A DNA stretch of 64,000 bases, taken from NCBI GenBank assembly GCA_964543235.1, contig CAZIXE010000008.1:19009-83008 (forward strand). The letters are read 5' to 3'. Shown here one piece after another: positions 15,718-23,609 of the stretch. The notes beneath the pieces are model-generated. The model ran no database searches. It was not told where the DNA came from and was given only the letters and a program-made list of their open reading frames with translations. Position 1 is the first letter of the stretch. Each line of letters starts with the position of its first letter. This DNA is from JANMMJ01 sp964543235 (GTDB lineage: Bacteria > Pseudomonadota > Alphaproteobacteria > Rhizobiales > Aestuariivirgaceae). The position numbers were made by a program, and so were the translations under genes.

Positions 15718-16848
15718 ATGACGAATCAGACGAAACCGGCCCGGCGGCCGGCTTGCCCACACTTCTCCTCCGGCCCCTGCGCCAAGTTTCCGGGCTGGAC
15801 CCCTGACCTCCTCGAATCTGCATTGACCGGCCGCTCGCACCGTTCCGGCGATGGCAAGTCCCGCCTCGCCAGGGCGATCGATCTGACCCGCGAAGTTCTC
15901 GAAGTGCCGTCCGACTACCGGATCGGCATTGTTCCCGCCTCCGACACCGGCGCCGTCGAAATGGCCATGTGGTCGCTGCTGGGCGCGCGCGGCGTCGACC
16001 TCCTCGCCTGGGAGAGCTTCGGCGAAGGCTGGGTCAATGATGCCGTCAAGCAGCTGAAGCTCAGGGACGCCCGCGTCCTGAAGGCGCCTTATGGCGAGCT
16101 GCCCGATCTCAAGGCCGTGAACTTCGCCAATGATGTCGTCTTCACCTGGAACGGCACGACGTCTGGCGTGCGCGTCCCCGACGCCGCCTGGATTCCGGCC
16201 GGCCGGCAGGGCCTCACCATTTGCGATGCGACCTCTGCCGCCTTCGCACAAGACCTCGATTTCGCCAGGCTCGATGTCGTGACCTTCTCCTGGCAGAAGG
16301 TGCTGGGCGGCGAAGGTGCGCACGGCGTCCTCATCCTGAGCCCGCGTGCCGTCGAGCGCCTCGAGACCTATGTGCCGTCCTGGCCGCTCCCCAAGATCTT
16401 CCGCATGACCAGCGGCGGCAAGCTGAGCGAAGGCATCTTCGCGGGCGAAACCATCAACACGCCCTCCATGCTCTGCGTCGAGGATTATATCCTGGCCCTT
16501 GAATGGGCGAGGGCGCTGGGCGGCCTCAAGGCGCTGCAGGCCCGCGCCGATGCCAATGCGGCCGTGATTGACCGCTGGATTGCCGGGACTCCCTGGGCTG
16601 CGCATCTCGCGAAGCATCCCGCCACGCGCTCCAACACCTCGGTCTGCTTTACGCTCGATGGCGGCGCCGATCTGCCGAAGAAGATGGCCAAGCTGCTGGA
16701 GGCCGAGGAGGTCGCCTACGACATCAACGGCTATCGTGATGCCCCGCCGGGTCTGCGCATCTGGTGCGGCGCCACCGTCGAGACCGCCGATGTCGAGGCT
16801 TTGATGCCTTGGCTCGACTGGGCCTATGCGACGGCGAAGGGCGAGTAG
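15718..16848 (+). CDS. serC: Phosphoserine aminotransferase
   Basis: SerC converts 3-phosphohydroxypyruvate and glutamate to 3-phosphoserine and 2-oxoglutarate, the second step of serine synthesis, and also serves pyridoxal phosphate synthesis in some bacteria. The 376-aa product has the fold-type I aminotransferase features: FSSGPCAKFPGW near the N-terminus, DATSAAF (the cofactor aspartate), and SFSWQKVLGGEGAHG-like text where the pyridoxal lysine is K194. The alphaproteobacterial SerC subfamily has exactly this SWQK-VLGGEG sequence. I start at 15718 because GGAAGG is well placed for it; an in-frame ATG at 15709 lies directly on that site. It forms an operon with serA, 67 bases downstream, and follows two hairpins that may be a serC leader. 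Confidence 0.95.
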   Translation: MTNQTKPARRPACPHFSSGPCAKFPGWTPDLLESALTGRSHRSGDGKSRLARAIDLTREVLEVPSDYRIGIVPASDTGAVEMAMWSLLGARGVDLLAWESFGEGWVNDAVKQLKLRDARVLKAPYGELPDLKAVNFANDVVFTWNGTTSGVRVPDAAWIPAGRQGLTICDATSAAFAQDLDFARLDVVTFSWQKVLGGEGAHGVLILSPRAVERLETYVPSWPLPKIFRMTSGGKLSEGIFAGETINTPSMLCVEDYILALEWARALGGLKALQARADANAAVIDRWIAGTPWAAHLAKHPATRSNTSVCFTLDGGADLPKKMAKLLEAEEVAYDINGYRDAPPGLRIWCGATVETADVEALMPWLDWAYATAKGE

Positions 16849-16915
16849 CGATCGCCACCCCCGCACGCCATTCGCCACCGCTCCTCAAGCGAACCTGCAA
16901 TCCCGGAACCCGCCC

Positions 16916-18502
16916 ATGAAACCCCGCGTACTCGTTTCCGACAAGCTCTCAGAAACCGCCGTGCAGATCTTCCGCGACCGCGGCGTCGACGTCGACTACC
17001 AGCCCGATCTCGGCAGGGACAAGGATGCCCTGCTTGCCGCTATTCCCGACTATGACGGTCTGGCGATTCGCTCCGCCACCAAGGTAACGCCCAAGATTAT
17101 TGCCGCCGCCAAGCGGCTGAAGGTCATCGGCCGCGCCGGCATCGGCGTCGACAATGTCGATATCCCGGCCGCCACCGGCCGCGGCATCGTCGTCATGAAC
17201 ACCCCCTTCGGCAACGCCATCACCACCGCCGAACATGCGATCTCCATGATGATGGCCCTGGCCCGCCAGATCCCGCAGGCCAATGCCTCGACCCATGCCG
17301 GCAAGTGGGAGAAGAACCGCTTCATGGGCGTCGAGCTCTTCAACAAGACGCTGGGCGTGATCGGCTGCGGCAATATCGGCTCGATCGTCGCCGACCGTGC
17401 CTTGGGGCTCAAGATGAAGGTGATCGCCTTCGATCCCTTCCTGTCGCCCGAACGCGCGATCGAGATCGGCGTCGAGAAGGTCGAGCTCGACGACATCTTC
17501 CGCCGCGCCGACTTCATCACCCTGCACACGCCGCTGACCGACAAGACCCGCAACATCATCGACGCCCGGGCGCTCGCCAGGTGCCGCAAGGGGGTGCGCA
17601 TCGTGAATTGCGCGCGGGGCGGTCTCATCGTCGAGGATGCGCTCTATGACGCCTTGCAGTCCGGCCATGTCGCCGGTGCCGCCCTCGATGTCTTCGAAAC
17701 GGAGCCTGCGACCTCGCACAAGCTCTTTGGCCTCGACAATGTGGTGGCAACGCCGCATTTGGGTGCCTCGACCGGCGAGGCCCAGGAGAATGTTGCGCTG
17801 CAGGTCGCCGAGCAGATGTCGGACTATCTGATCACCGGCGCCGTGTCCAACGCCCTCAACATGCCCTCGATCACCGCCGACGAGGCACCCCGCCTCAGGC
17901 CCTATATCGCGCTGGCCGAGAAGCTCGGTTCCTTCGCGGGCCAGCTCACCGAGACGCCGATCAACGGTGTGGTCATCGAGTATGCCGGCGATGTCGGCAA
18001 CATGAACACGCGCGCCCTCACCTCTGCCGCCCTCGCCGGCCTGCTGCGGCCGATGCTCGGTACTGTGAACATGGTGTCGGCCCCCGTCGTGGCCAGGGAA
18101 CGCGGCATCAAGGTGGACGAGGTGCGCCAGACCCAGCGTGGTGCCTATGAGAACTACATCCGCCTCACCATCCGGACCGACGAGATGGAACGCTCGGTGG
18201 CCGGCACTGTCTTCTCTGATGGCAAGCCCCGCATCATTCAGATCAAGGGCATCGAGATGGAGGCCGAGTTCGGCAAGTACATGCTCTACGTCACCAACGA
18301 GGACAAGCCGGGCTTCATCGGCGCCATCGGTACGTTGCTTGGCAATGCCAACGTCAACATTGCCACCTTCAACCTGGGCCGCGAGGCGCAGGGCAAGGAG
18401 GCGATCTGCCTTGTGCAGATCGATGAGCCCGTACCCGATTCGGTGCTGTGGGCGGTCAACAAGCTGCCCCAGGTCCGCCACGCCAACCGCCTGGAGTTCT
18501 GA
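16916..18502 (+). CDS. serA: D-3-phosphoglycerate dehydrogenase
   Basis: SerA oxidises 3-phosphoglycerate to 3-phosphohydroxypyruvate with NAD, the first step of serine synthesis. The 528-aa protein is the long form: a catalytic D-isomer dehydrogenase module with the NAD loop GVIGCGNIGS (about residues 147-156), the catalytic region VNCARGGLIVEDAL, then an ASB domain and a C-terminal ACT domain (MLYVTNEDKPGFIGAIGTLLG, about 455-475) that in related enzymes senses serine. The start at 16916 matches the family N-terminus (MKPRVLVSDKLSE); the frame extends upstream into non-conserved sequence. It is the second gene of serC-serA. Confidence 0.97.
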   Translation: MKPRVLVSDKLSETAVQIFRDRGVDVDYQPDLGRDKDALLAAIPDYDGLAIRSATKVTPKIIAAAKRLKVIGRAGIGVDNVDIPAATGRGIVVMNTPFGNAITTAEHAISMMMALARQIPQANASTHAGKWEKNRFMGVELFNKTLGVIGCGNIGSIVADRALGLKMKVIAFDPFLSPERAIEIGVEKVELDDIFRRADFITLHTPLTDKTRNIIDARALARCRKGVRIVNCARGGLIVEDALYDALQSGHVAGAALDVFETEPATSHKLFGLDNVVATPHLGASTGEAQENVALQVAEQMSDYLITGAVSNALNMPSITADEAPRLRPYIALAEKLGSFAGQLTETPINGVVIEYAGDVGNMNTRALTSAALAGLLRPMLGTVNMVSAPVVARERGIKVDEVRQTQRGAYENYIRLTIRTDEMERSVAGTVFSDGKPRIIQIKGIEMEAEFGKYMLYVTNEDKPGFIGAIGTLLGNANVNIATFNLGREAQGKEAICLVQIDEPVPDSVLWAVNKLPQVRHANRLEF

Positions 18503-18655
18503 GGCAGCAAGATCTCGAAGGGCAAAGTCGTACGCCTTTGCTCGCCACCCCGGACAAGCTGCGCGGCCCCGTGCGCCGAACGGGCTGTGAAACACAGCTT
18601 AAGATGAGTTCACCATATGAACTACAATCTTGTATCGAAATTGGCTGACAGCCGC

Positions 18656-18943
18656 TCACCCATTCTCCGACCGCCGGCGTCGGCGCCGCTTGCGGCCTGA
18701 CGACAACCCGCTGTCATCGTCGTCGTCGTCGTCGTCGCGGTTGTCGCGATCGTCGTCGTTACGGTCGCCGCGCTTGTCGTCGTCGCGGTCGTGATCGGGG
18801 CCGTCATCCGACGACCGTCCGCCGCGCGTGTCATCGCTGCCTTTGTCCGCCAGGGCGGGAATGGCGCCGGCAGCGGCCGCGGCCAGTGCCAGAAAGCTGA
18901 TGTGCATCAACGCCTTGCGGCGTGAATGGATGTCGTAGCTCAT
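18656..18943 (-). CDS. Exported Asp/Arg-rich low-complexity protein
   Basis: The 95-aa product starts with a twin-arginine-like signal (HSRRKALMHISFLALAAAAAGAIPALA) and then is almost entirely aspartate, arginine, glycine and serine: repeated blocks such as DDDKRGDRNDDDRDNR, a run of eight aspartates, and a C-terminal RKRRRRRRSENG. GGAGG precedes the ATG at 18943. The coding DNA contains a GAC/GTC trinucleotide tract (plus strand about 18716-18738) that could change length. Similar acidic exported proteins exist in rhizobia; metal or polyanion binding is possible but unproven. It is a single-gene unit. Confidence 0.65.
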   Translation of the reverse strand: MSYDIHSRRKALMHISFLALAAAAAGAIPALADKGSDDTRGGRSSDDGPDHDRDDDKRGDRNDDDRDNRDDDDDDDDSGLSSGRKRRRRRRSENG

Positions 18944-19054
18944 TGCTGGTCCTCCATGTCTCGGCCCACCCATGTGGGTCGCGGAGGACGCTATCAGACT
19001 GTCTGTGACGGACCCCTGATAGGCTGCGTCAGCGACATGTCATGTCGCTGGCGC

Positions 19055-19300
19055 TCAGCCCTGGATCAAAATATCGGCCGCCCGCTGCTTCTGCGCCTTG
19101 CGCGACGGCGGCACGCAGACGACCTTGGAGTAGGTGCCTTCTGTAACCAGCCGTGTTTGCGAGGCGAATAGCATTCCGTGGCGCATGCAGCCTGACAGGC
19201 TTTCCTGCGGATCGGGGGCGTAGAACGACGCGATTGACGTGTGCTTCTGGCAGTCGGGTGCCGACACGCTCAACGCGCAAACCAGGATAAGAACTTCCAT
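19055..19300 (-). CDS. Small conserved protein of unknown function, cysteine-containing
   Basis: The 81-aa product begins MEVLILVCALSVSAPDCQ, a short hydrophobic start that may act as a signal, followed by conserved-looking text with further cysteines (ESLSGCMRHGMLFASQ, KVVCVPPSRK). Four cysteines suggest disulfides outside the cytoplasm. GGAG lies eight bases before the chosen ATG at 19300; an ATG at 19312 is also possible. I recall similar short rhizobial hypotheticals but no assigned function. Its upstream region is unusually AT-rich and shared with purA. Confidence 0.6.
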   Translation of the reverse strand: MEVLILVCALSVSAPDCQKHTSIASFYAPDPQESLSGCMRHGMLFASQTRLVTEGTYSKVVCVPPSRKAQKQRAADILIQG

Positions 19301-19513
19301 TGTCGTCTCCATATTGCGATGCAACATTAGAGGCAACATACATGCCAGAAACGAAATCGTAAAATATCAATAGGTTATAAATACCATACGGATTTCCATG
19401 CACGAGTTTTTTGCATGTGCACAAAAATTGGTGAACTTCGCTCAATATTCGGAGACGGCTTCGTGATCGGCCGAAACGGCTTGAACGAAAATTCCATTGC
19501 TGTATCAGGTGGC

Positions 19514-19548
19514 AACGGCTCCGGCGGCCAATCACCCCCGGAGCCGTT
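19514..19548 (+). promoter_or_regulatory. Hairpin in the purA leader
   Basis: AACGGCTCCGG pairs perfectly with CCGGAGCCGTT across a 13-base loop, 23 bases upstream of the purA ATG. No T tract follows, so it is not a normal terminator for an upstream gene; it may regulate purA translation or message stability. The 200 bases before it (19301-19513) are AT-rich and hold likely promoters in both directions, none of which I can fix precisely. Confidence 0.4.
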
Positions 19549-19571
19549 CGCGTGTCTGAAAGGAAAGCGGC

Positions 19572-20864
19572 ATGGCCAATGTGGCAGTGGTCGGCGCCCA
19601 ATGGGGCGACGAGGGCAAGGGCAAGATCGTCGACTGGCTGTCGGAGCGCGCCGACATCGTCGTGCGCTTCCAGGGTGGCCACAATGCCGGCCACACCCTG
19701 GTGATCGACGGCACCGTCTACAAGCTCTCGCTGCTGCCCTCTGGCATCGTCCGCCCCGGCAAGCTCTCGATCATCGGCAATGGCGTGGTCATTGACCCCT
19801 GGGCGCTGGCCGACGAGATAGCCAAGCTCAAGTCCCAAGGCGTGGCCGTGTCGCGCGACAACTTGAGGATCGCCGGCAACGCCACCTTGATCCTGCCGCT
19901 GCACCGCGAACTGGACCAGATTCGCGAGGCAGCCGCCGGCGCCGGCAAGATCGGCACCACCGGCCGCGGCATCGGCCCGGCCTACGAGGACAAGGTCGGC
20001 CGCCGCGCCATTCGCGTCAACGACCTGCATGATCTCGCCACCCTCGACACCAAGATCGACCGCCTGCTTGCCCATCACAACGCCTTGCGGCGGGGTCTTG
20101 GCCAGCCCGAAGTCAGGCCCGGTGACCTGCTCGACCAGATCGCCGGGATCGCCGCCAGCATCCTGCCCTATTCCGATGCTGTGTGGTCATTGCTCGACGA
20201 GGCCCGTCGCGAGGGCAAGCGCATTCTCTTCGAAGGCGCGCAAGGCATTCTCCTTGATATCGACCACGGCACCTATCCCTTCGTGACGTCCTCCAACACG
20301 GTCGCCGGCCAGGCGGCGTCCGGCACCGGTCTCGGCCCCTCCGCCATCGGCTATGTGCTGGGCATCGCCAAGGCCTACACGACCCGCGTCGGTTCCGGCC
20401 CCTTCCCCACCGAGCAGGACAATGACATCGGTGAGCTGATCGGCCAGCGCGGCCGCGAATTCGGCACTGTCACCGGCCGCAAGCGGCGCTGCGGCTGGTT
20501 CGATGCCGTCCTCGTGCGCCAGGCCATCAAGACATCGGGTATCCACGGCATCGCCCTGACGAAGCTCGACGTCCTGGACGGGCTTGAGGAGATCAGGGTG
20601 TCGACCGGCTACCGGCTTGACGGCAGGACGATTGACCAGTTCCCGGCCGCCGAGGAGGCACAGAAGCGGGTTGAGCCGATCTACGAGCGTTTCGAGGGCT
20701 GGCAGACCTCGACCGCCGGCGCCCGCCGCTGGTCGGAACTTCCCGCCCAGGCAATCAAATACGTGCGCTATCTCGAAGAACTGATCGAATGTCCGGTGGC
20801 GTTGCTCTCGACCAGCCCCGAGCGTGACGATACCATCCTCATGAAGGATCCCTTCGAAGATTGA
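19572..20864 (+). CDS. purA: Adenylosuccinate synthetase
   Basis: PurA joins IMP and aspartate using GTP to give adenylosuccinate, the first committed step from IMP to AMP. The 430-aa protein begins with the diagnostic GAQWGDEGKGKIVD P-loop (residues 8-21; catalytic Asp in GDEGKGK), then GGHNAGHT with the catalytic histidine, TTGRGIGPAYEDK, and VTGRKRRCGWFD with the aspartate-binding loop. Length is normal. AAAGGAAA precedes the ATG. It is followed 29 bases later by an osmC-like gene, which may share its mRNA. An upstream hairpin could add post-transcriptional control. Confidence 0.98.
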   Translation: MANVAVVGAQWGDEGKGKIVDWLSERADIVVRFQGGHNAGHTLVIDGTVYKLSLLPSGIVRPGKLSIIGNGVVIDPWALADEIAKLKSQGVAVSRDNLRIAGNATLILPLHRELDQIREAAAGAGKIGTTGRGIGPAYEDKVGRRAIRVNDLHDLATLDTKIDRLLAHHNALRRGLGQPEVRPGDLLDQIAGIAASILPYSDAVWSLLDEARREGKRILFEGAQGILLDIDHGTYPFVTSSNTVAGQAASGTGLGPSAIGYVLGIAKAYTTRVGSGPFPTEQDNDIGELIGQRGREFGTVTGRKRRCGWFDAVLVRQAIKTSGIHGIALTKLDVLDGLEEIRVSTGYRLDGRTIDQFPAAEEAQKRVEPIYERFEGWQTSTAGARRWSELPAQAIKYVRYLEELIECPVALLSTSPERDDTILMKDPFED

Positions 20865-20893
20865 GGCCGGCTGTCGGCCCCAGAGAGCAAGCG

Positions 20894-21394
20894 ATGGACA
20901 GTCAACAACTCAAGGATCTGCAAGCGCCCCTCAAGGCACGATACCGGACCGATCCGGCCAGCGCCCTCATCACGCTCGCCGCCGAAGGCAATCTTGGCGA
21001 GGGCCTGACCTGTTCGGTTGAAACCGGCAGGGCCCTGGTGAAGGCCGGCCTCCATCCGGCAACCGGCGGCTCGGGGCTTCAGGCCTGCTCCGGCGACATG
21101 CTGCTGCAGGCCCTGGTGGCCTGTGCCGGGGTGACGCTCAATGCAGTGGCAGCAGCCCTTGGCCTGCCGCTCAATGGCGCCGTCGTTCGCGCTGAAGGAG
21201 ACCTGGATTTCCGGGGAACGCTGGGGGTCGAAAAGGATGCGCCCGTCGGCTTCCGCGCCATCCGCGTGAACTTCGAACTGGATGGCGATCTCGATGCTGC
21301 TCAGCGCGCCAGCCTCCTCAAGCTCACTGAGCGCTACTGTGTCGTCTACCAGACACTGAAGAACAGTCCGGCACTGACTGCAAGCATAACCTGA
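20894..21394 (+). CDS. OsmC-family protein
   Basis: The 166-aa protein has the OsmC/Ohr fold. The helix with the conserved peroxidatic-type cysteine is seen in MLLQALVACAGVTLNAVAAALGL, and a second cysteine near ERYCVVYQTLKNSP occupies the place of the second redox cysteine, so peroxide or hydroperoxide reduction through a thiol pair is plausible. An N-terminal half of beta strands contains GGSGLQACSGDM. It is cytoplasmic. It lies 29 bases after purA on the same strand and probably is cotranscribed; functional linkage to purines is not evident. Start at 20894 is supported by GAGAGC upstream and by family length. Confidence 0.8.
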   Translation: MDSQQLKDLQAPLKARYRTDPASALITLAAEGNLGEGLTCSVETGRALVKAGLHPATGGSGLQACSGDMLLQALVACAGVTLNAVAAALGLPLNGAVVRAEGDLDFRGTLGVEKDAPVGFRAIRVNFELDGDLDAAQRASLLKLTERYCVVYQTLKNSPALTASIT

Positions 21395-21410
21395 CGCTGT
21401 TTCTATCCCC

Positions 21411-21600
21411 GCCGCCGTTTGCCCGGGTGAGAAAGAACCAGTACTTGAACAGGCGAAAGCCACTCCGCACCGGCATCTGCTCGAGCTGCAGGCCTTGCTG
21501 CATGAATTCGAGGCATTCGTTCGGCGAGAAAAATCCATGACGCGCTTCATTCCGGCGCGGTTGGACCAGGAGACTGGCCGCCACCGCCAGCTGCAACCCT
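21411..21600 (-). pseudogene. Decayed fragment of polyphosphate kinase 2 (ppk2)
   Basis: Translated on the minus strand this stretch gives VSWSNRAGMKRVMDF in one frame and, after a frameshift near 21535, SPNECLEFMQQGLQLEQMP then VRSGFRLFKYWFFLTRAN in another. These align with the PPK2 core, which reads roughly RSWYNRAGVERVMGFC, then an EFERM segment and LVRSGIxLxKYWFSV. Both ends of the gene are missing and the catalytic Walker motifs are absent. It is thus a dead remnant of a polyphosphate kinase, now filling the 290-base gap between an osmC-like gene and the second ftsH. Recognition is from memory of the family; a translated search would settle it. Confidence 0.7.
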
Positions 21601-21686
21601 GTCCTGCGGCACGACACCGGGCACAACGAAGACCTTGTCAGGGCGCGGACCATACCCGACATTGGCAGGGCAGCGAGGAGGCGAGC

Positions 21687-23609
21687 ATGGACAAGAAGCA
21701 GCAATTCAATGTCTGGTACGCCGTTCTTGCCTTCGCGGCGATCCTGCTGTTCCAGAGCTGGTGGACCGCCTATCAGACCGTTGAGCCCATCGAATACTCG
21801 CAGTTCCTCGATCTCCTGAAGAAGGGAGAGATCGTCGAGGTCGTGGTCGGCCAGGATACGCTGCAGGGCAGGCTCAAGACGCCGCAGAACAATCGCGAGT
21901 TCTTTGTCACGACGCGGGTCGATCCTGCCGTCGCCAACGACCTCGCCCAGTACAACGTCAAATTCTCCGGCCGCGCCGAGAACACCTGGCTGTCCAATCT
22001 TCTCTCCTGGGTGCTGCCCGTCCTGCTTTTCTTCGGCCTCTACATGTTCTTCTTCCGCAAGATCATCGAGAAACAGGGGCTCGGCGGCATGATGAATGTC
22101 GGCAAGTCCAAGGCCAAGGTGTATGTGGAGAAGGACACTGGGGTCACCTTTGCCGACGTGGCGGGCGTCGATGAGGCCGAGGCGGAACTGCAGGAAATCG
22201 TCTCGTTTCTGCGCGACAAGGAGAAGTATGGCAGGCTGGGCGCCCGCATCCCCAAGGGCGTGCTGCTGGTCGGGCCTCCCGGCACCGGCAAGACGCTGAT
22301 CGCCAAGGCGGTGGCCGGCGAGGCGAAGGTGCCTTTCTTCTCGATCTCGGGTTCGGAATTCGTCGAGATGTTCGTGGGCGTCGGCGCTGCCCGGGTCCGC
22401 GATCTCTTCGAGCAGGCACGCAAGGCTGCTCCCTGCATCATCCTCATCGACGAGCTTGATGCCCTGGGCCGCGCCCGCATGGGCCCCGGCGGCTTCGGCG
22501 GCCACGACGAGAAGGAACAGACTCTCAACCAGCTCCTGACCGAGCTGGACGGCTTTGACCCGCGTGAGGGTATCGTGCTGCTGGCCGCCACCAACCGGCC
22601 CGAGGTCCTCGATCCCGCCCTGCTGCGCGCCGGCCGCTTTGACCGCCAGGTCGTAGTCGACCGCCCCGACAAGTCGGGCCGTGCCGCCATCCTCAAGGTC
22701 CACATGAAGAAGGTGCAGATCGCCAGGGAGGTGGATATCGAGCAGGTGGCCGCCATCACGCCGGGCATGACCGGTGCCGACCTGGCCAATCTCGTCAACG
22801 AGGCCGCCATCGTTGCCACGCGTCGCGGTGCCAGCAAGGTCACCATGGACGACTTCACGGCCGCCGTCGAAAGGATCATTGCCGGCGCCGAAAAGAAGAG
22901 CCGCGTTCTCAATCCCGAGGACCGGAGGCGGGTCGCCTATCACGAGATGGGACATGCCCTGGCGGCTTCGGCCCTGACTGGCACCGATCCGGTTCACAAG
23001 GTCTCGATCATTCCGCGCTCGATCGGCGCCCTTGGCTACACCATGCAGCGCCCGACCGAGGACAAGTTCCTGATCACCACCGGCAATCTCAAGAACCGCA
23101 TGGTGGTCTTGATGGCCGGCCGCGCCGCCGAAGACCTGATATTCGGCGAGATCTCGACAGGTGCGGCCGACGATCTCGCCCGCACCACCGACATTGCCCG
23201 CCAGATCGTCACCCGCTTCGGCATGGCAAGCGAGCTGGGCCAGGCGGTATTCGAGCGCCAGAGCTCCGCCTATCTCGGCGACAACATGATGGGCCTCAAG
23301 CAGAAGGACTATTCCGAGGAAACGGCCCGCGAGATCGATCTTGCCGTCAAGAAGCTGATTGATGAGGCCTATGCCCGTGCCAAAGCCATCCTGCGGCAAC
23401 GCCGCCAGGACCTCGACGCCGGTACCGCGCTTCTCCTCGAAAAGGAAACGATTACGCCTGAGGACTTTGCCCCGCTCAGGCCCGCGGGCGAAGTTGCCGC
23501 CCTGCAGGCCGCCGCTTCAGACGGAACTCAGGCGAGAGACCCCACGGCAAAGAATATCAGGCGGCAGCCTTCGCGATCACCCCGCACAGCTCGTCAACCA
23601 GCGCGTTGA
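21687..23609 (+). CDS. Second FtsH-type ATP-dependent zinc metalloprotease
   Basis: The 640-aa protein is an AAA+ membrane protease paralogous to the canonical FtsH encoded at 27110-29044. Two membrane helices (about 10-26 and 104-122) flank a short periplasmic domain; Walker A is GPPGTGKT at 196-203, the pore and second-region-of-homology text ATNRPEVLDPALLRAGRFDRQ follows, and the zinc site is HEMGH at 419-423 with the usual later acidic ligand region. All catalytic residues are present. It should degrade membrane and misfolded proteins, possibly as mixed hexamers with FtsH1. The start at 21687 has GGAGG just upstream; the frame is open 64 codons earlier over the ppk2 remnant. Its last 18 residues or so (RRQPSRSPRTARQPAR) overlap the end of glmM on the other strand, suggesting loss of an older stop. 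Confidence 0.9.
   Translation: MDKKQQFNVWYAVLAFAAILLFQSWWTAYQTVEPIEYSQFLDLLKKGEIVEVVVGQDTLQGRLKTPQNNREFFVTTRVDPAVANDLAQYNVKFSGRAENTWLSNLLSWVLPVLLFFGLYMFFFRKIIEKQGLGGMMNVGKSKAKVYVEKDTGVTFADVAGVDEAEAELQEIVSFLRDKEKYGRLGARIPKGVLLVGPPGTGKTLIAKAVAGEAKVPFFSISGSEFVEMFVGVGAARVRDLFEQARKAAPCIILIDELDALGRARMGPGGFGGHDEKEQTLNQLLTELDGFDPREGIVLLAATNRPEVLDPALLRAGRFDRQVVVDRPDKSGRAAILKVHMKKVQIAREVDIEQVAAITPGMTGADLANLVNEAAIVATRRGASKVTMDDFTAAVERIIAGAEKKSRVLNPEDRRRVAYHEMGHALAASALTGTDPVHKVSIIPRSIGALGYTMQRPTEDKFLITTGNLKNRMVVLMAGRAAEDLIFGEISTGAADDLARTTDIARQIVTRFGMASELGQAVFERQSSAYLGDNMMGLKQKDYSEETAREIDLAVKKLIDEAYARAKAILRQRRQDLDAGTALLLEKETITPEDFAPLRPAGEVAALQAAASDGTQARDPTAKNIRRQPSRSPRTARQPAR

Noticed and set aside
18522..18541. 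GCAAAG/CTTTGC hairpin after serA
   Set aside because: Six pairs with an eight-base loop and no T tract; too weak to call a terminator.
19415..19795. Frame that covers the purA leader and start
   Set aside because: It reads through the leader hairpin and then out of frame in purA; no ribosome-binding site.
21324..23399. Long open frame antisense to the second ftsH
   Set aside because: It is a GC-rich shadow of ftsH with no family features; only its far end, over the ppk2 remnant, carries a real signal.
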